This document shows positions 22,245 to 34,500 of a stretch of DNA of 64,000 bases, one piece after another. The notes below the pieces were generated by a model. The model ran no database searches. It saw only the letters and a list, made by a program, of their open reading frames with translations, and was not told the origin of the DNA. Positions within the stretch are counted from its first letter, which is position 1. Every line of letters begins with the position of its first letter. A program made the translations under genes and the position numbers. The stretch covers positions 15,500,854 through 15,564,853 of the forward strand of contig CP093830.1 of NCBI GenBank assembly GCA_033063855.1, in the 5' to 3' direction. The stretch comes from Smittia aterrima (lineage: Eukaryota > Arthropoda > Insecta > Diptera > Chironomidae).

Positions 22245-25200
22245 ATGTGGAAGGTATTGCTGTCAATATTTATTTTCTTATCAGTCGACGCGCAGCGATT
22301 GAAGCTCAATCAAAACAACGCACGCGATGAAGTTGAGATTTCTAATGTAGAAGCTTTCCCAGAAGACACTTTGACATATCGTCTTCCGAACAATACACAA
22401 CCCGAATCGTACGTGATTAATCTGAATTTCGGTGACTTTCACGACAATGACATGAATTTCACGGGAATATGTGATATTTCGATACGTGTCATTGAAAACA
22501 CAAACAGAATCACATTGCACAGTTCCGTTAAGATAGACTGGTCTGAGCTGAGAACATCAACCAACGTGGAAATCCCTCATGAGAGAGCATTTGAGCCTGA
22601 GCGTGAATTTTTAATCATAAGAATGGCTGATGAGTTAGTAAGCGGTACGAGCGTTCGCTTACTTCTATGGTATCAGGGAACAATTGGCACGTCAATCAGT
22701 GGCGTTTATCTCGGAAGCTATCAGCATGACGACGAAAGGAGGTGGCAATTTTTTTCAACACGAAATTGAATCAATGAACATTTTTTTGTGCTCAACAGAT
22801 TTTTCGTTGCAACACATATGCAGCCGACGTTCTTCAGAATGGTTTCGCCTGGCTACGACGAGCCTCAATTTAAAGCTCGCTTTTTACTTGTGCTACGATA
22901 CAATTCGCTATACGATTCAATATCGAATATGCCAAGAGATTTCTCTTTCCCGGAGTAAGTATTTTATTTAATCTTAATCCAGTTTTAGATTAGAGATAAT
23001 CGAAATATTTTTCCGCTCACCAGTGAACAGGGTCGAGCAATCACAGCGTTCAAGGAAACTCCACTCATGCCGACATATCTAATCGCTTTTGTCATTTCGA
23101 ATCTAGCAATGAAGTCGGAGACTAATGTAAACAATATTTTGTTCCGCGCATTTTCGAGGCCAGCTCAAATTGAAAATACGAATTTTGGGCTGAAAACGGG
23201 AATACGAGCATTGGAGCAGTTCGAGAGTGGGTTTGATACGAAATACGCTCTAGAGAAGTTGGATCAAGTAGCATTACCCGTTTTCAATCGAGGCGGCATG
23301 GAAAATTACGGGATCATATTTTATCGCGAGGACTATTTTTTGTACGAACCGTCGGTGAGTCCCACGATGTCTCAAAATTAGATATGGAACTAAATGTTCG
23401 GCCTCAAAGGTCATTGTTTCATGTCTTTTTTTAGAAGATATCTCTGAAAAATGAAAGAGAAAAGCATTTTCCCGTTTCGGCCTAATCAAACTTTATCGTT
23501 TGTTGTTTTTCACGCCCCGTCTAAAGGTTACCACAGCGTATGACAAAGAGTTCGCTGCCGCCACGATTGTTCACGAAGTATGAAGATTTACGAAAAAAGA
23601 ATTCAATTTAATAACTTTTTTCCCTTTTCGTTTTCTCTGTTTTCTTTCACTCCTTCCATCCACAGGTTTGTCATAAATTCTTAGGTGAAAATATTTCTGA
23701 TTGAATTTCTTTACTTCTCTCTTTCTCTCACTCACTGTGCTCTTATCGAATTACAAACAAACATTCAATTTCTCGATTATCTATGTAGGTAATAAAATGA
23801 CTCCAGCTTGGTTTTCTGTGCTGTGGCTTTCCGAAGGATTCTGTCGGTTCGTAAATAACAAGACTTGGCAATCTGAAGCCGACGCCAGTAATACGAAATG
23901 AAATTTTAAGAAACTCAATTTTCTTGCTAGATTCTACGAATATTACATGACAGAGAAGGTTTTCGTTGAGGAGCAAATGCGGATGAAGGAGTTGTTTGCA
24001 GTCGAGGTATTACAAAGCATTTTGTATCGCGATTCATCGCTAAGCACTCGTCCCATGACATTTTACGAGGAATCGCCAAGGGCTGTTGCGGCTCTCTTTG
24101 ATGGCATTGCTTATAGCAAATGTAATGTTATGGCAATCGAGTCGATCGTAAAATCTCGAGTTTACCGACCTTCTCTTTCTCTACTTTTAGCTGCAAGTGT
24201 TATTCGAATGTTCTTTCACTCACTATCGGAGCAAACATTCCACAAAGGCCTTAAAATCTACTTAAGCAAGTCAACATCAAATCCCGAAGGTGTCGCTAAA
24301 CCGGATCATCTCTACGAGGCGTTGCAGCAAGCTGCTGACGCGGATGGAACTTTTCTGGGAAATAAATCGATTGCGGAACTGTTCGGCAGTTGGGAGAAAC
24401 AGGCCGGTTATCCAGTTTTGTTTGTTGAGCGAAGCTACAACAACCGCAGGATTAGGTTCACACAGGTAGGGGAGGACGATTAAGTTTCGGATTGTTTGTT
24501 GACTTTCCATCAACGGTTTTTGCGGTTGCTTCCTTTACAGAATCGATTTACCGATTCAATCGGAGATGGAGTGGTGCGGGAAGAGCTGTGGCATATTCCC
24601 ATTACTTATACTTCGAAGGTCGATCCGACGATTGAAACAACACCAAAGTTTTGGCTAAGTGAGCGGATGATTGAGATTCACCTGAATGAAGTCGATCCGA
24701 CTTCATATTTCCTCGTGAATATCAAGCAAACTGGCTATTTCCGAGTACGGTACGATAATGCTAATTGGATGCTGATTGCGAGAGAATTGTCCCACGGGAA
24801 CTTTACAACGATTCCACCTAATAGTCGAGCAATGTTGATTGATGACGCCGCTGTGCTTTCTGAGAGCAAGATTCTCCACATTCGAATCTTCCTCGAGCTT
24901 ATAAAATATCTCCAATACGATGTAAGTGAGTGAGAAGAAAAATATGGTAGCGAAAAAATACTTTTTATCGCACCGCTGGGAACAGTTTGTTGAAATAAAT
25001 AAATTCTGAATGTTCTTAACGCTCTCTCTCTCTCTCTCTTTTCTCCTTGATCTAGATCGACTACATCCCTTGGTTAACAGCCACAAACAACTTAATGTAT
25101 ATGAGAGATATACTCGATGATGGAAGCAGCAAGTTATCGACCGACTTTAAGGCAAGTAATTTATTAAATTAGTAACTTTACGCGACGAGAAACCCACTTC

Positions 25201-26361
25201 TTCCTCCGTAATTCAATCACATTGCCTAATGAGCCGTCTTCGTGGGTCGATGTAATGTTGTACATTTTTGAGATCCAAGCAACTATCATCGTAAATCTAT
25301 TTGATTAGTGCGTGTCAGATTTCATTAGGAAATCACTAAACTTCATGCTGAGAAAAGTTCGCCAATATTTCGCTGACTTCATTCTTCACTTAAAGCACTT
25401 TAGCGCTTAGTGCAATAAAGAATCTCCCATGACAGCTGAGTAACGATGCTAAATCCTTGTTTATGAAGTTTTTCTTTTATTTTTTAGAAGTTTCTTCGAG
25501 TCTTGCTCGCTAGAACGTTCGATGCTTTCGGTGCTGAAGAGGTTGAGGACGAACCGCATTATCATAAACACATAAGAAATATCGCTATCAATTGGGCCTG
25601 TCAGGCGCACTTAGAGTCGTGCATTAACGAGACTCGCAATAAATTCAATGACTTTATGACGAAGAATCGTCTTGGATTCTCTAGCGACCATGAAAAAGCG
25701 ATTTTCTGCAATGGCATTCGGAAGGCCGAAGAACAGGAATTCAATTTCATGTGGAATTTATACAGCAGCGCGACGTCAGCTTCGAAACGAAGTTTTTATC
25801 TTCAGTCGATGGGTTGTATAGAGAGCGAGGAGATTCTAGCGAGATTTATTAACTCAATCTTCGACAGCGATGGCATCAACAATGATAACAGCGAGTGGCT
25901 TACAATCATTCAAGCTGTTTATTCAAATGGCCCGATTGGATTAAATGTTACTTTAAAGTTCCTCCGTGAGGAATACAACGCACTGATTGGATTGTAAGTG
26001 ATTTGTTACCAACGATGATAGAGTAGAAGCGTCAAATCAATTTTCATCTCCTAACAGATTAATCCAGCTCGACGCTTTATCAACGTTAAATTCAGTTTTC
26101 CGGGGAATAGCAAATCGTGTTAACAACAAGAGTCTGGTAAAGCAACTAACCGACCTGCTTCAACTCTATGCCATCGACGATGAAACGACGAATGACATTG
26201 TTGAGATAATAAACGAGAACATGCACTGGCTTGCAACATATTCGAGCGACATCCAAGATTTCCTAGACGATTTTTTCCGCAATGGCTCGTCTACATCGTC
26301 GACTATTTCAAGTTTCATAATTGTGTTTGGTTTGGCTGTTAATTGGATTATGCAAAATTAA
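22245..26361 (+). CDS. Aminopeptidase N (M1 family), GPI-anchored type
   Basis: Twelve coding exons (22245-22741, 22799-22954, 23024-23354, 23527-23577, 23666-23684, 23789-23846, 23931-24121, 24191-24465, 24541-24921, 25056-25151, 25488-25993, 26058-26361) keep one frame and give 954 residues, the usual size of insect APNs. Residues 1-17 are a signal peptide. The substrate-recognition motif is GGMEN (308-312, usually GAMEN). The zinc site is HEVCH (344-348), with the third ligand Glu367 in LWLSEGF after exactly 18 residues. Tyr432 in AYSKSASVIRM is the transition-state tyrosine. All catalytic residues are therefore present. The C-terminal 26 residues (NGSSTSSTISSFIIVFGLAVNW...) look like a GPI-attachment signal, as in midgut brush-border APNs that remove N-terminal amino acids from dietary peptides. 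Intron 10 uses a GC donor, exon 5 is only 19 bp, and the exon 6 donor is weak. AATAAA is at 26489-26494. Confidence 0.93.
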
Positions 26362-29300
26362 ATGAGATGAAAAGAAAATTAAAGGGAACTTTCAGCTTTC
26401 GAGATCCTCTAGTGCGGGTGATAATGAAAGCTTAAACTTAAATTCTGTGTACATGAGGTGTACGTAGTTGAGCACCTCATGAATATTGAATAAAAATTGC
26501 TTTCGCATCCAAAATTTACAAGTTTCACTTCTTTCTCTCTGCTTAGGGATCACTACGACTGACTTCGGTCGCCTGAGCAATGAAATCTGCGTCAATCTCA
26601 ATTCAAAGTATCAATTTCATCAATTTACGATGGCTCAACTTGTTAAAATGAAAGCTTTCTTCCTCTACCTGCTCGCAATGATAATGTTCGTTTAATAACG
26701 AAGAATCAATGAAAAAAGGTCGCCGCAAACCCAAATAAACGAAAATATAAACTTTTAATGGTCAGCAAATTGAAATTTAAAACTGTGAGTTTCTACTTCG
26801 ATCCTTTTTCGAAGGCTGTAAAACTGATTAGTAAAAGCGGGATTTGCCTTGACTGTTCCGAATTTCAATTTTATTTAGCCGAATAAAAATATTGATCAGG
26901 GGATTGGGACTTCTCAAGTTTATGGAGCTAAGTGTGGAGTGTGGAAGCATCTGGCAAACGGTTGAGAAGTCTCTTCCCGCTCTTAAGTCTGTTAAAAATG
27001 ATGAATGTTTTAATTAAAATAAAAAAGAGAGCGTTAAATCTTTTAATGCGAGTCGAGGGCAGGGATTGAAATCGATTTGGAGCGAAAAGACTTTGAAGTG
27101 TTTGACTAGAACATTTCCAATGCCTGACGAGAAATATATCTCAAACCTCAACAATTACAGCAATCACCAACTGGCATTTCCAGGTTCTTATTGTCGATTT
27201 AACGACGCACTTTTGTGGTCAAATTAAACGCAATTTGTAATGAAATTGAATACTCGGTCGACGTTCCGCCCGAGATAACTAATCTAGCAAAAGAAGGTTT
27301 GACCAGAGAATTTCCAGCGATGCTCGGAGCAATTTAATTAATCAAACTTATACATTGGGGTTTAAAATACCATCTGCTAATTAATTTCTCAGCATCTAAT
27401 TACAAAATTCTTAGAATTTTCTTAAGACTGCTCGGTTTATCGTAATCAGACAGCACCAGCAAATGGCTATGTGACGAAGACGATTCTCGGTAAAATGCTA
27501 AGAAGCGTTCGTGCGAATTTATGAACCTTTTGCGACCTTCACTGACGCCAAAGAGATAAAAAGAAGTTTTCTAAGAAAAATGTGAAGCCTTCTGAACAAA
27601 ACAGACAAGAGTAATTAAATTTACGACTAGTTATTAAGCTGATTCCTGTTGAGATTACTAAAGGCACAAAACAAAGTGCAATTAATTCTATTGACTTTTA
27701 ATTTGCAGCAATCAAATTCGAAGTATCAGGTTCGTTCTTCTCTATTCATTCGCTTGCCTTTTCATGTTAATTGAATAGATTTATTGGTATTAATTATCGT
27801 TGCTATCATCACTGAATGAGAAGTAGGTGAAAGCATAGACGAAAGAAAAACAAATGACGTCAGCAGTTTCCGTCGTCGTTGATTGATATAAATCTTGAGA
27901 CAACTTGACCTATAGAAGCTCGTTTACGAGTTTCGTTTTACGACGATCGAGACGCTTTTAATTTCCATCAGCACTTTGATTGATTTAAATCGAAATGAAA
28001 ATATCTCGCCATTAATCAAACGATTAATTTTATTTCAAAGAAAAATCATTAAAACAATTTTAGTCTCGCCGTCGATGCAACAAATAACAGCCTTCGTCTA
28101 GATTTGCGAATGCTAATTGTTTAATTGTTCGATCTTGAGTAGAAGTGGGAGTTGAATGAATTTTTTGGTTGAGAACACTTTGCTTTCGATAAGAATTATG
28201 AAAGAAAGCGGTCATTAAATTTATAAAGCGAGTGAGTTAACAAAAGCTTTTTATTACAACGAAATATTTTCGGGCGATGAAACTTTTTTATGAAATTTTC
28301 TCGAGAACAAAAACGCTTCTACAGGCTTTGTTGGTAGTTTATGTAACTCTCCTTTTAGGAGATTTCCGAACCACTCTTCGATTATGCTTTAACAAAATGA
28401 AACTCCAAGAAAAAGCACTCGAATCTTTATGACAAAACAGAAATTTCTATAAAGGGATTAAGTTTTACGGAATCGACATATTTACCCCAACGCCGTCATA
28501 AATCTATTGTTGGAGAAATTCTCTTTATGGATGGAATTTTACTGCAATAATTGTTGCCAAACTACTAAACCTGGATGCCGTAATTAATTCAACAGATGAA
28601 ATCGAGCTGAACACTCTTTAAATGTAGAGCAAGCAACTTGAAACAAGTGCATCTTCTTTTCGAATGAAAGGATTTAGGTCGGAATAGTGGAAAACAATGA
28701 AAGTCAACCATTCTTGCATAGATTGTGAGGTTACTGCATCATTGTCCGGTTTCCTTTGTTCGATTCGAGAACCAGAAATTCAGCTTCGCATACAAGTGTA
28801 AGGTCAGCTGACTGAACAGACTTTTGTCTCCATTTACGCGAAAAATAACTTTTTCCTCGTCTGTTTCGCTGTTCTGTTGTATCAAGAAGGGCCAATTAAT
28901 AATTTATGTAACCGCATTCTTCGTGATGTACCATTTTTGTCTAATCTTCATCTCACCTAATCAAAATCGGGTTTTAGAGATTTCTCGAAATGATAGCAGA
29001 TTTTCAAATAGCTCCTATTATTGAGAGTGTGAGAGCTTTCAGCTCAACCAAAAAATCATACATAATTCCGAACGGTTACTAAATCCTTATGGGCATCTCA
29101 TTCATTTAAGTAATTTCAAGAGAGATTTATCAACGCTGTTCCGTTTTTTTCATCTCGTCGTATTGTTGTTCGAGCAGATGATTTTTGGGGTTGAGCGGCG
29201 ATGAATAATGTTGCTCCTTTTGGCCTTCGGTTTAATCAAAGAAAATGAAAATTTCTTATGTAAATCGTGTTTCACAGTTGGCATGACTTCACGGAATACG

Positions 29301-30170
29301 TCACGCTTGATCGGAGACGATAGTCACGCAATCAGACAAGGCGCGTGTTAGTCAAGCTGATGCCACCGAGGGGTAAGTCACGTCACGAAATCTTTAAATG
29401 TCTCCCTTTTATAATTCGCTAAAACGCTGCGGGGAATTGTTTTGATGGTGAAAAATTAGTAACACAGAATTATTCATGTTGAATGCCAAAGTATCCCCTT
29501 AAAAATTTCTCTCGGAACACCCGAAAAGCCTTCTCGTGGCAAATCATAATTTCTAATGATTATTTGAACCGAAAATTGCGCTCCTTAATCCCTCGTATGA
29601 GCTTTACACACATTTTAATTCTTCGTTACAACCGAAACCACCCTTTCGGAGTGTTTGCTGTTTCAAATGATAAACTTGGTTCACCCCGACATTCGGTGTG
29701 CTTGTGTGTGTCGCAATTCGTAGTCGAGTACAATTAAATTCTCTTTGTTGTGAGGTTCTTCACTCAACTTTGATTTGTTTGATGTCACTTCTTCGAGGTA
29801 TAAGGGAATCCTTTTGTGTTTTCAAAATACGTATTCTTAAGATTTTTGGGGTTGTCGAGTAGGTTATGTAAAGAATCATGAGCATAAATAATGTAACATG
29901 CTCAAAAATCGATAAACTTTGTGATTTCAAGCCTGTCACTTTTAGAAGGCATCGTCATTTTACATTGAAACGCCTACGCAAAAGGCTAAAATGCTCCGAA
30001 TTTCAACCCGTTATATTTGTCGGCTTTTTGTGGGCTTCCCTTTCTTTTGAGGTGAAGCCTTCAGTAGCCGGCATCAGTCAGCAACTCATCATATCTGACA
30101 GCGTCATCAGTCGGAGTTTGCTATCTCAAACAACTTTTGACAAATAATTCAATCTTCTTTTTAAGGGGCA
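26362..30170. other. Intergenic, no gene recognised
   Basis: About 3.8 kb. The first 135 bp form the aminopeptidase 3' UTR, with an 8-bp hairpin (ATGAGGTG/CACCTCAT, about 26453-26480) just upstream of the AATAAA. A 21-codon ORF at 26630-26695 (MAQLVKMKAFFLYLLAMIMFV) looks like a signal peptide but stops at once and no second exon was found. The rest shows no gene or repeat structure that I can support. Confidence 0.45.
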
Positions 30171-30253
30171 ATAGGTAACAATATAACTAGATGTGACACT
30201 TCGCCAAAATCGATTTCAAGGAGGTTGAATTGTTGTTGCTTTGTTTCATTCCG
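30171..30253. repeat. Left terminal inverted repeat
   Basis: Matches the reverse complement of 31438-31529 with scattered substitutions and a few short gaps, over roughly 85 bp. Confidence 0.8.
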
Positions 30254-30444
30254 GAATGGAGCAGATTTTTTTCGTTCATTATGAGTTGTTGTTGCTGTTC
30301 AAGAAGGTTGGAGCAAATTCAACAGAAACTCAGCTGGTTTTTTAAGGCTTTTTTCGAAAGAAAAAACCTTATTATGGCCACTTTGTCCGTCTGTCTGTTC
30401 GCTTTTGGAACACGTGGAAAATGGAACAGGTGGAAAATGAAACA

Positions 30445-31201
30445 CGTGGTAGTTGACGGTAGTTGATAGTAGTTGATGGTAGTTGGTGGTAGTTGATGGT
30501 AGTTGATGGTAGTTGATGGTAGTTGATGGTAGTTGATGGTAGTTGATGGTAGTTGATGGTAGTTGATGGTAGTTGATGGTAGTTGATGGTAGATGATGGT
30601 AGTTGGTGGTAGTAGTTGGTGGTAGTAGTTGGTGGTAGTAGTTGGTGTTGGTAGTTGATGGTAGTTGATGGTAGTTGATGGTAGTTGGTGGTAGTTGGTG
30701 GTAGTTGATGGTAGTTGATGGTAGATGGTGGTAGTTGATGGTAGTTGATGGTAGATGATGGTAGTTGGTGGTGGTAGTTGATGGTAGTTGGTGGTAGTTG
30801 GTGGTAGTTGATGGTAGTTGATGGTAGTTGATGGTAGTTGATGGTAGTTGATGGTAGTTGATGGTAGTTGATGGTAGTTGATGGTAGATGATGGTAGTTG
30901 GTGGTAGTAGTTGGTGGTGGTAGTTGATGGTAGTTGGTGGTAGTTGGTGGTGGTAGTTGATGGTAGTTGATGGTAGTAGGTGGTGGTAGTTCATGGTAGA
31001 TGGTGGTAGTTCATGGTAGATGGTGGTAGTTGATGGTAGATGATGGTAGTTGGTGGTGGTAGTTGATGGTAGTTGATGGTAGATGATGGTAGTTGATGGT
31101 GGTAGTTGATGGTAGTTGGTGGTAGTTGGTGGGTTGGTGGTGGTAGTTGATGGTAGTTGATGGTAGTAGGTGGTGGTAGTTGATGGTAGTTCATGGTAGT
31201 T
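30445..31201. repeat. Decamer tandem array (minisatellite), unit GGTAGTTGAT
   Basis: About 757 bp built from a 10-bp unit, GGTAGTTGAT, with variants GGTAGTTGGT, GGTAGATGAT and GGTAGATGGT, occasional 3-bp GGT or GTA insertions, and late GTTCAT variants. Because ten is not a multiple of three, the array translates on the minus strand to the same ten-residue cycle (INYHQLPSTT) in every frame and stays open, producing long false ORFs (30299-30994 and 30991-31194). It sits inside the inverted-repeat element. Confidence 0.97.
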
Positions 31202-31437
31202 GAAAATAAAAGTTTTACTAGTTTGCCTATTAGGCGACGCCTAGCCTCTTAATGTTGCAATGGGAAAGGTTGGGAATCGACTTAAAATCGAAAAGCTATC
31301 ACTTGTTTAACAACAGAAAGATTATAGTCGACAGCAAGGGAATTATGTAGTCGTGTTATTAACGAAGAGCAATAATTCTATCAACAATTAATTTTATTAA
31401 CATCAGCTAAACAACTTCTGTTTGATTCCAACCGTTT

Positions 31438-31529
31438 CGGAATGAAACAAAGTAAAAAGCATCAACAATTTAACCTCCTTGAAATCGGTTTTGGCGAAGT
31501 ATCGCATCGAGTTATATAGTTATCTATGG
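31438..31529. repeat. Right terminal inverted repeat
   Basis: Reverse complement of the left repeat at 30171-30253; ends CTATGG before the 7-bp direct repeat AGGGGCA. Confidence 0.8.
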
Positions 31530-34500
31530 AGGGGCAATGAAAAACAACTTTTTCACTCACTGTCTCTCATCCTCTGTTGTTTACTTAATCAAATTCTACG
31601 TGAATTTACAATTGTTACGCTTTTAAAATCCAAACTCAAGATATTTTCCTTTTCATTTGCATTCTAATTATTTTTTTTCAAAAGCTTTCTTCATTTTCCT
31701 CGGTAATTTGTTTTCATGGAATTGTACTCAATTTAATTACGGAGTTGTATTTTTTGCTTAATCTTTTTAAGTGGTTTTTTGCCGAACATTGAACGGAAGA
31801 GAGAGACAGAATTTAATCCAAAAAGCGTAATTAGAAGTAAAAGCGGCGAAGAATCGTGAGGTGCCAATTCAACAGCGAAATAAATTTTTAATGACACAAG
31901 CTTCCTCGTAAGGTTCGAGAAAAAATTACAAAACTCAATTTACATTCGGGTAAAGTTTTTATGTCGCGGGTGCCATCTCAAGTTCAAGTTTACTCCTTGG
32001 AATATAAAAGAAAACGTTTTCAAGTATCGCTTCGCAGTTCGTAAAACTTTATTTTCTGATGACACACCGAGACGGAAGGTAGCGAATCTCGGTAAATTTA
32101 TTCGTGAAACGACAACTCGCATTTCCATACTTTCTTAAGTCGCATTGCACGTTCGATTTTCCGTGTGCGAAATAAAAGTGAAAGCAACAACGAACAAATG
32201 TTATGGAACGACTCACTAAATAAGCAATAAATCAGTGAGTGATAAAGTATTGAATTTCAAGTTCCATTTTATTAATGTCATCAGGAAGATGAACTGGTTT
32301 TTTGATAAATTTATTGTTGCTAAACCGATACCTTTCGCAGAAATAACATTTAAGCTTCCTCTCCCGTACAAAAGGTTCGATATCATAAATATTCCAACTG
32401 AATATTGATACTTGTTTGATATGCTGATGCTTGTGCAAACAGTAGAGTGCTCGTGCATAGAGAGAGAATTATGGGTTGTTTTAGGATCCTTTCAACAAGT
32501 TTGCTTTATGTAACGTGAGAACTCTTGAGAGGGCTCGAGAGATGGTAAATTGGAGAACGATTGAATTGTCTCTGCACTTTGTAAATGACAAAGACTATAA
32601 AGTTGTTGAAACAGAAATAATTTGTCAAGCCCTACTCTAACGCCTTTTAATCGTTCGATCGATTTCCCAGTAAAACGCGATGTAATTTATTTGAACAGCT
32701 CTTTTCTCCCTTTTCTGAAAGGTCAAATTAAAGAACAAACGGCTTAAAAGTTTTCCGCCAAACTTTCTCTGATTAATAATATTTTATGATCTTGAATGAA
32801 ATAAATTTTCCACTTTATTGCCCGAAATGATTTATGTTTTGTTTATCCAGGCAGAAGAGACTTTTTATCGTTCGAGATGGTTTTAAAGATGAGCGATAAG
32901 ACGAAAAATATTGAGTCATCGTTAAATGTTCACCGCAGAGTGTGTGCTGAATGCTGAATGGAGAAGTTCCATCGACGCCAATAAAATTTTATTAATTATA
33001 AATTTTCAGACACAATCCCCTTTGCGTTCATTTTTTCCTAAGGAAATTGTTCTTGGTCTTTCTTAAAACTTCCGCTCATCTCCCTCAAGTCGTTTCTAAT
33101 CCCAACTTTCCTCCCTCAACGATTGAGCTTGTTAAATGCTCGTTGAGATTTATGCTCCTTAGAATAATCTCGAAATCTCCTCGTAAAATGAGTTTTTTCA
33201 CAATTCTTTTCTCCAGCCTCAAAGCAAATAACAAAAAAAAAAAAGAAATTTTCAAAGCTGCCGGAGAAGAGTTTAACTTTTCTCCCGCTGAAAAAGAATC
33301 TTTCTTGTACCTTTTTGTCATTTCTAAAGATTAAAGTCAATGTGCAAAATATGATTTCATTCCTTCTGTTTGTTTTTATTGGCTTCCGGGTTGATTCGTA
33401 TGTCATTAAATCGAGATTTCAAGAGTCTCAGCTTGCTCTCACTGCCATTTACGTTTATAGGGCCTTTTTTCAATACAACGTTGGATTGCGAGTGGCTTTA
33501 TGTGGATAAGGTATGTTCATAAATAACAGACATCGAAGGTAAAACGCGAAGGGAGAATATTGTATACGATGACAATTGATTACAAAATAGTGAATATAAG
33601 ATGACAGAATCGAAGGATCTACTCTGTGAAGCCACGACGAGGACGTTCTCAGAAAAAACCTTCCAACTTGACCTCCTCCGGAAAGCTCCGAGAATTCGAT
33701 GAATCTTAGCTTTTCCACATCGCAAGCAAAACAAGAGAATTTGTCATCTCTGGCTGTTTGAAAATAAATAATGGAAATCGATGCGAGAGAACAAATAAGA
33801 GCGTATTGCTCGATACGAATTATTACTTTCATTTCACTACTTGACTTGAAGGTTGATATGAGTGGGAGGCCAGACAGGAGAATGAGGCTAGAGTAAAGAA
33901 TCAGCTGAGTCGAGTGTCTTCTCAATTCCACTCGCGAGAGCGTTTTCCATGTGCTAAAATAATTTTCCAGTCGATGTTCGCCGCTGCTGCTATCACACAT
34001 CTCGAGATTCAAGCACGTTTTCCACGGGAATTCTCGGAAGAATTTTCCCTCTTCTCAACATGCATTCATCGTAGATTCTTCTCAGACGTTTCAGTTTGAT
34101 TGTGAACTTGAATTGGAGAAGATAAACATTAAAGAACTCCATTAAAAATAAGAGAACCTAGAGGAAAATATAAAAAGAAAAATTATTTTTCACTTATTTT
34201 CCTCGTCACGGAAAAAGTGAAAATTTGGCGAACAATCAAAGACATTAAAAGTTCATCGCATAATAAAAATGTCACAGCTTGACAAAAGCTCTTAACGAGT
34301 TGAGTTGAAATAATAAAAAGAAATATCCTGAAATTAGCAAAGTGAGATTTGCGGCCGCTTCTATGCAATCGGAAAAAAAGAAATCGCGCTTTATGTGACG
34401 ACAGAAGAAAATTGAAATAATTCATCATGAAATATAAAATGTGTGATTAAGAAGAAGAAAAAAAGTTTTTTGCTCGTGAATTATGAATCATGATTAAAAA

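Larger units (their letters stand above)
30171..31529. mobile_element. Non-autonomous inverted-repeat element carrying a minisatellite
   Basis: A 1359-bp element with about 85-90-bp terminal inverted repeats (30171-30253 and 31438-31529). Reading inward, both ends share ATAGRTAAC, ATATAACT, ACTTCGCCAAAA, CGATTTCAAGGAGGTT and a TTGTTG-TGCTTT block, with scattered mismatches. The flanks carry a 7-bp direct repeat AGGGGCA (30164-30170 and 31530-31536), consistent with a target duplication. The interior is dominated by the decamer array at 30445-31201, followed by a unique segment with a short palindrome (TAGGCGACGCCTA, about 31230). No transposase is encoded. The termini resemble those of the element at 43503-43978, so both likely depend on the same enzyme; the superfamily is not identified. 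Confidence 0.75.

Noticed and set aside
26630..26695. 21-codon signal-peptide-like ORF after the aminopeptidase
   Set aside because: Ends in a stop immediately after the hydrophobic core; no frame-compatible second exon found.
30299..30994. 231-codon minus-strand ORF of NYHQLPSTT repeats
   Set aside because: It is the translation of a 10-bp tandem array, open in every frame; no start context, splice sites or non-repeat domain support a gene.
33470..34012. 180-codon minus-strand ORF
   Set aside because: No recognisable motif, no conserved domain and no convincing splice continuation; composition fits a chance open frame.
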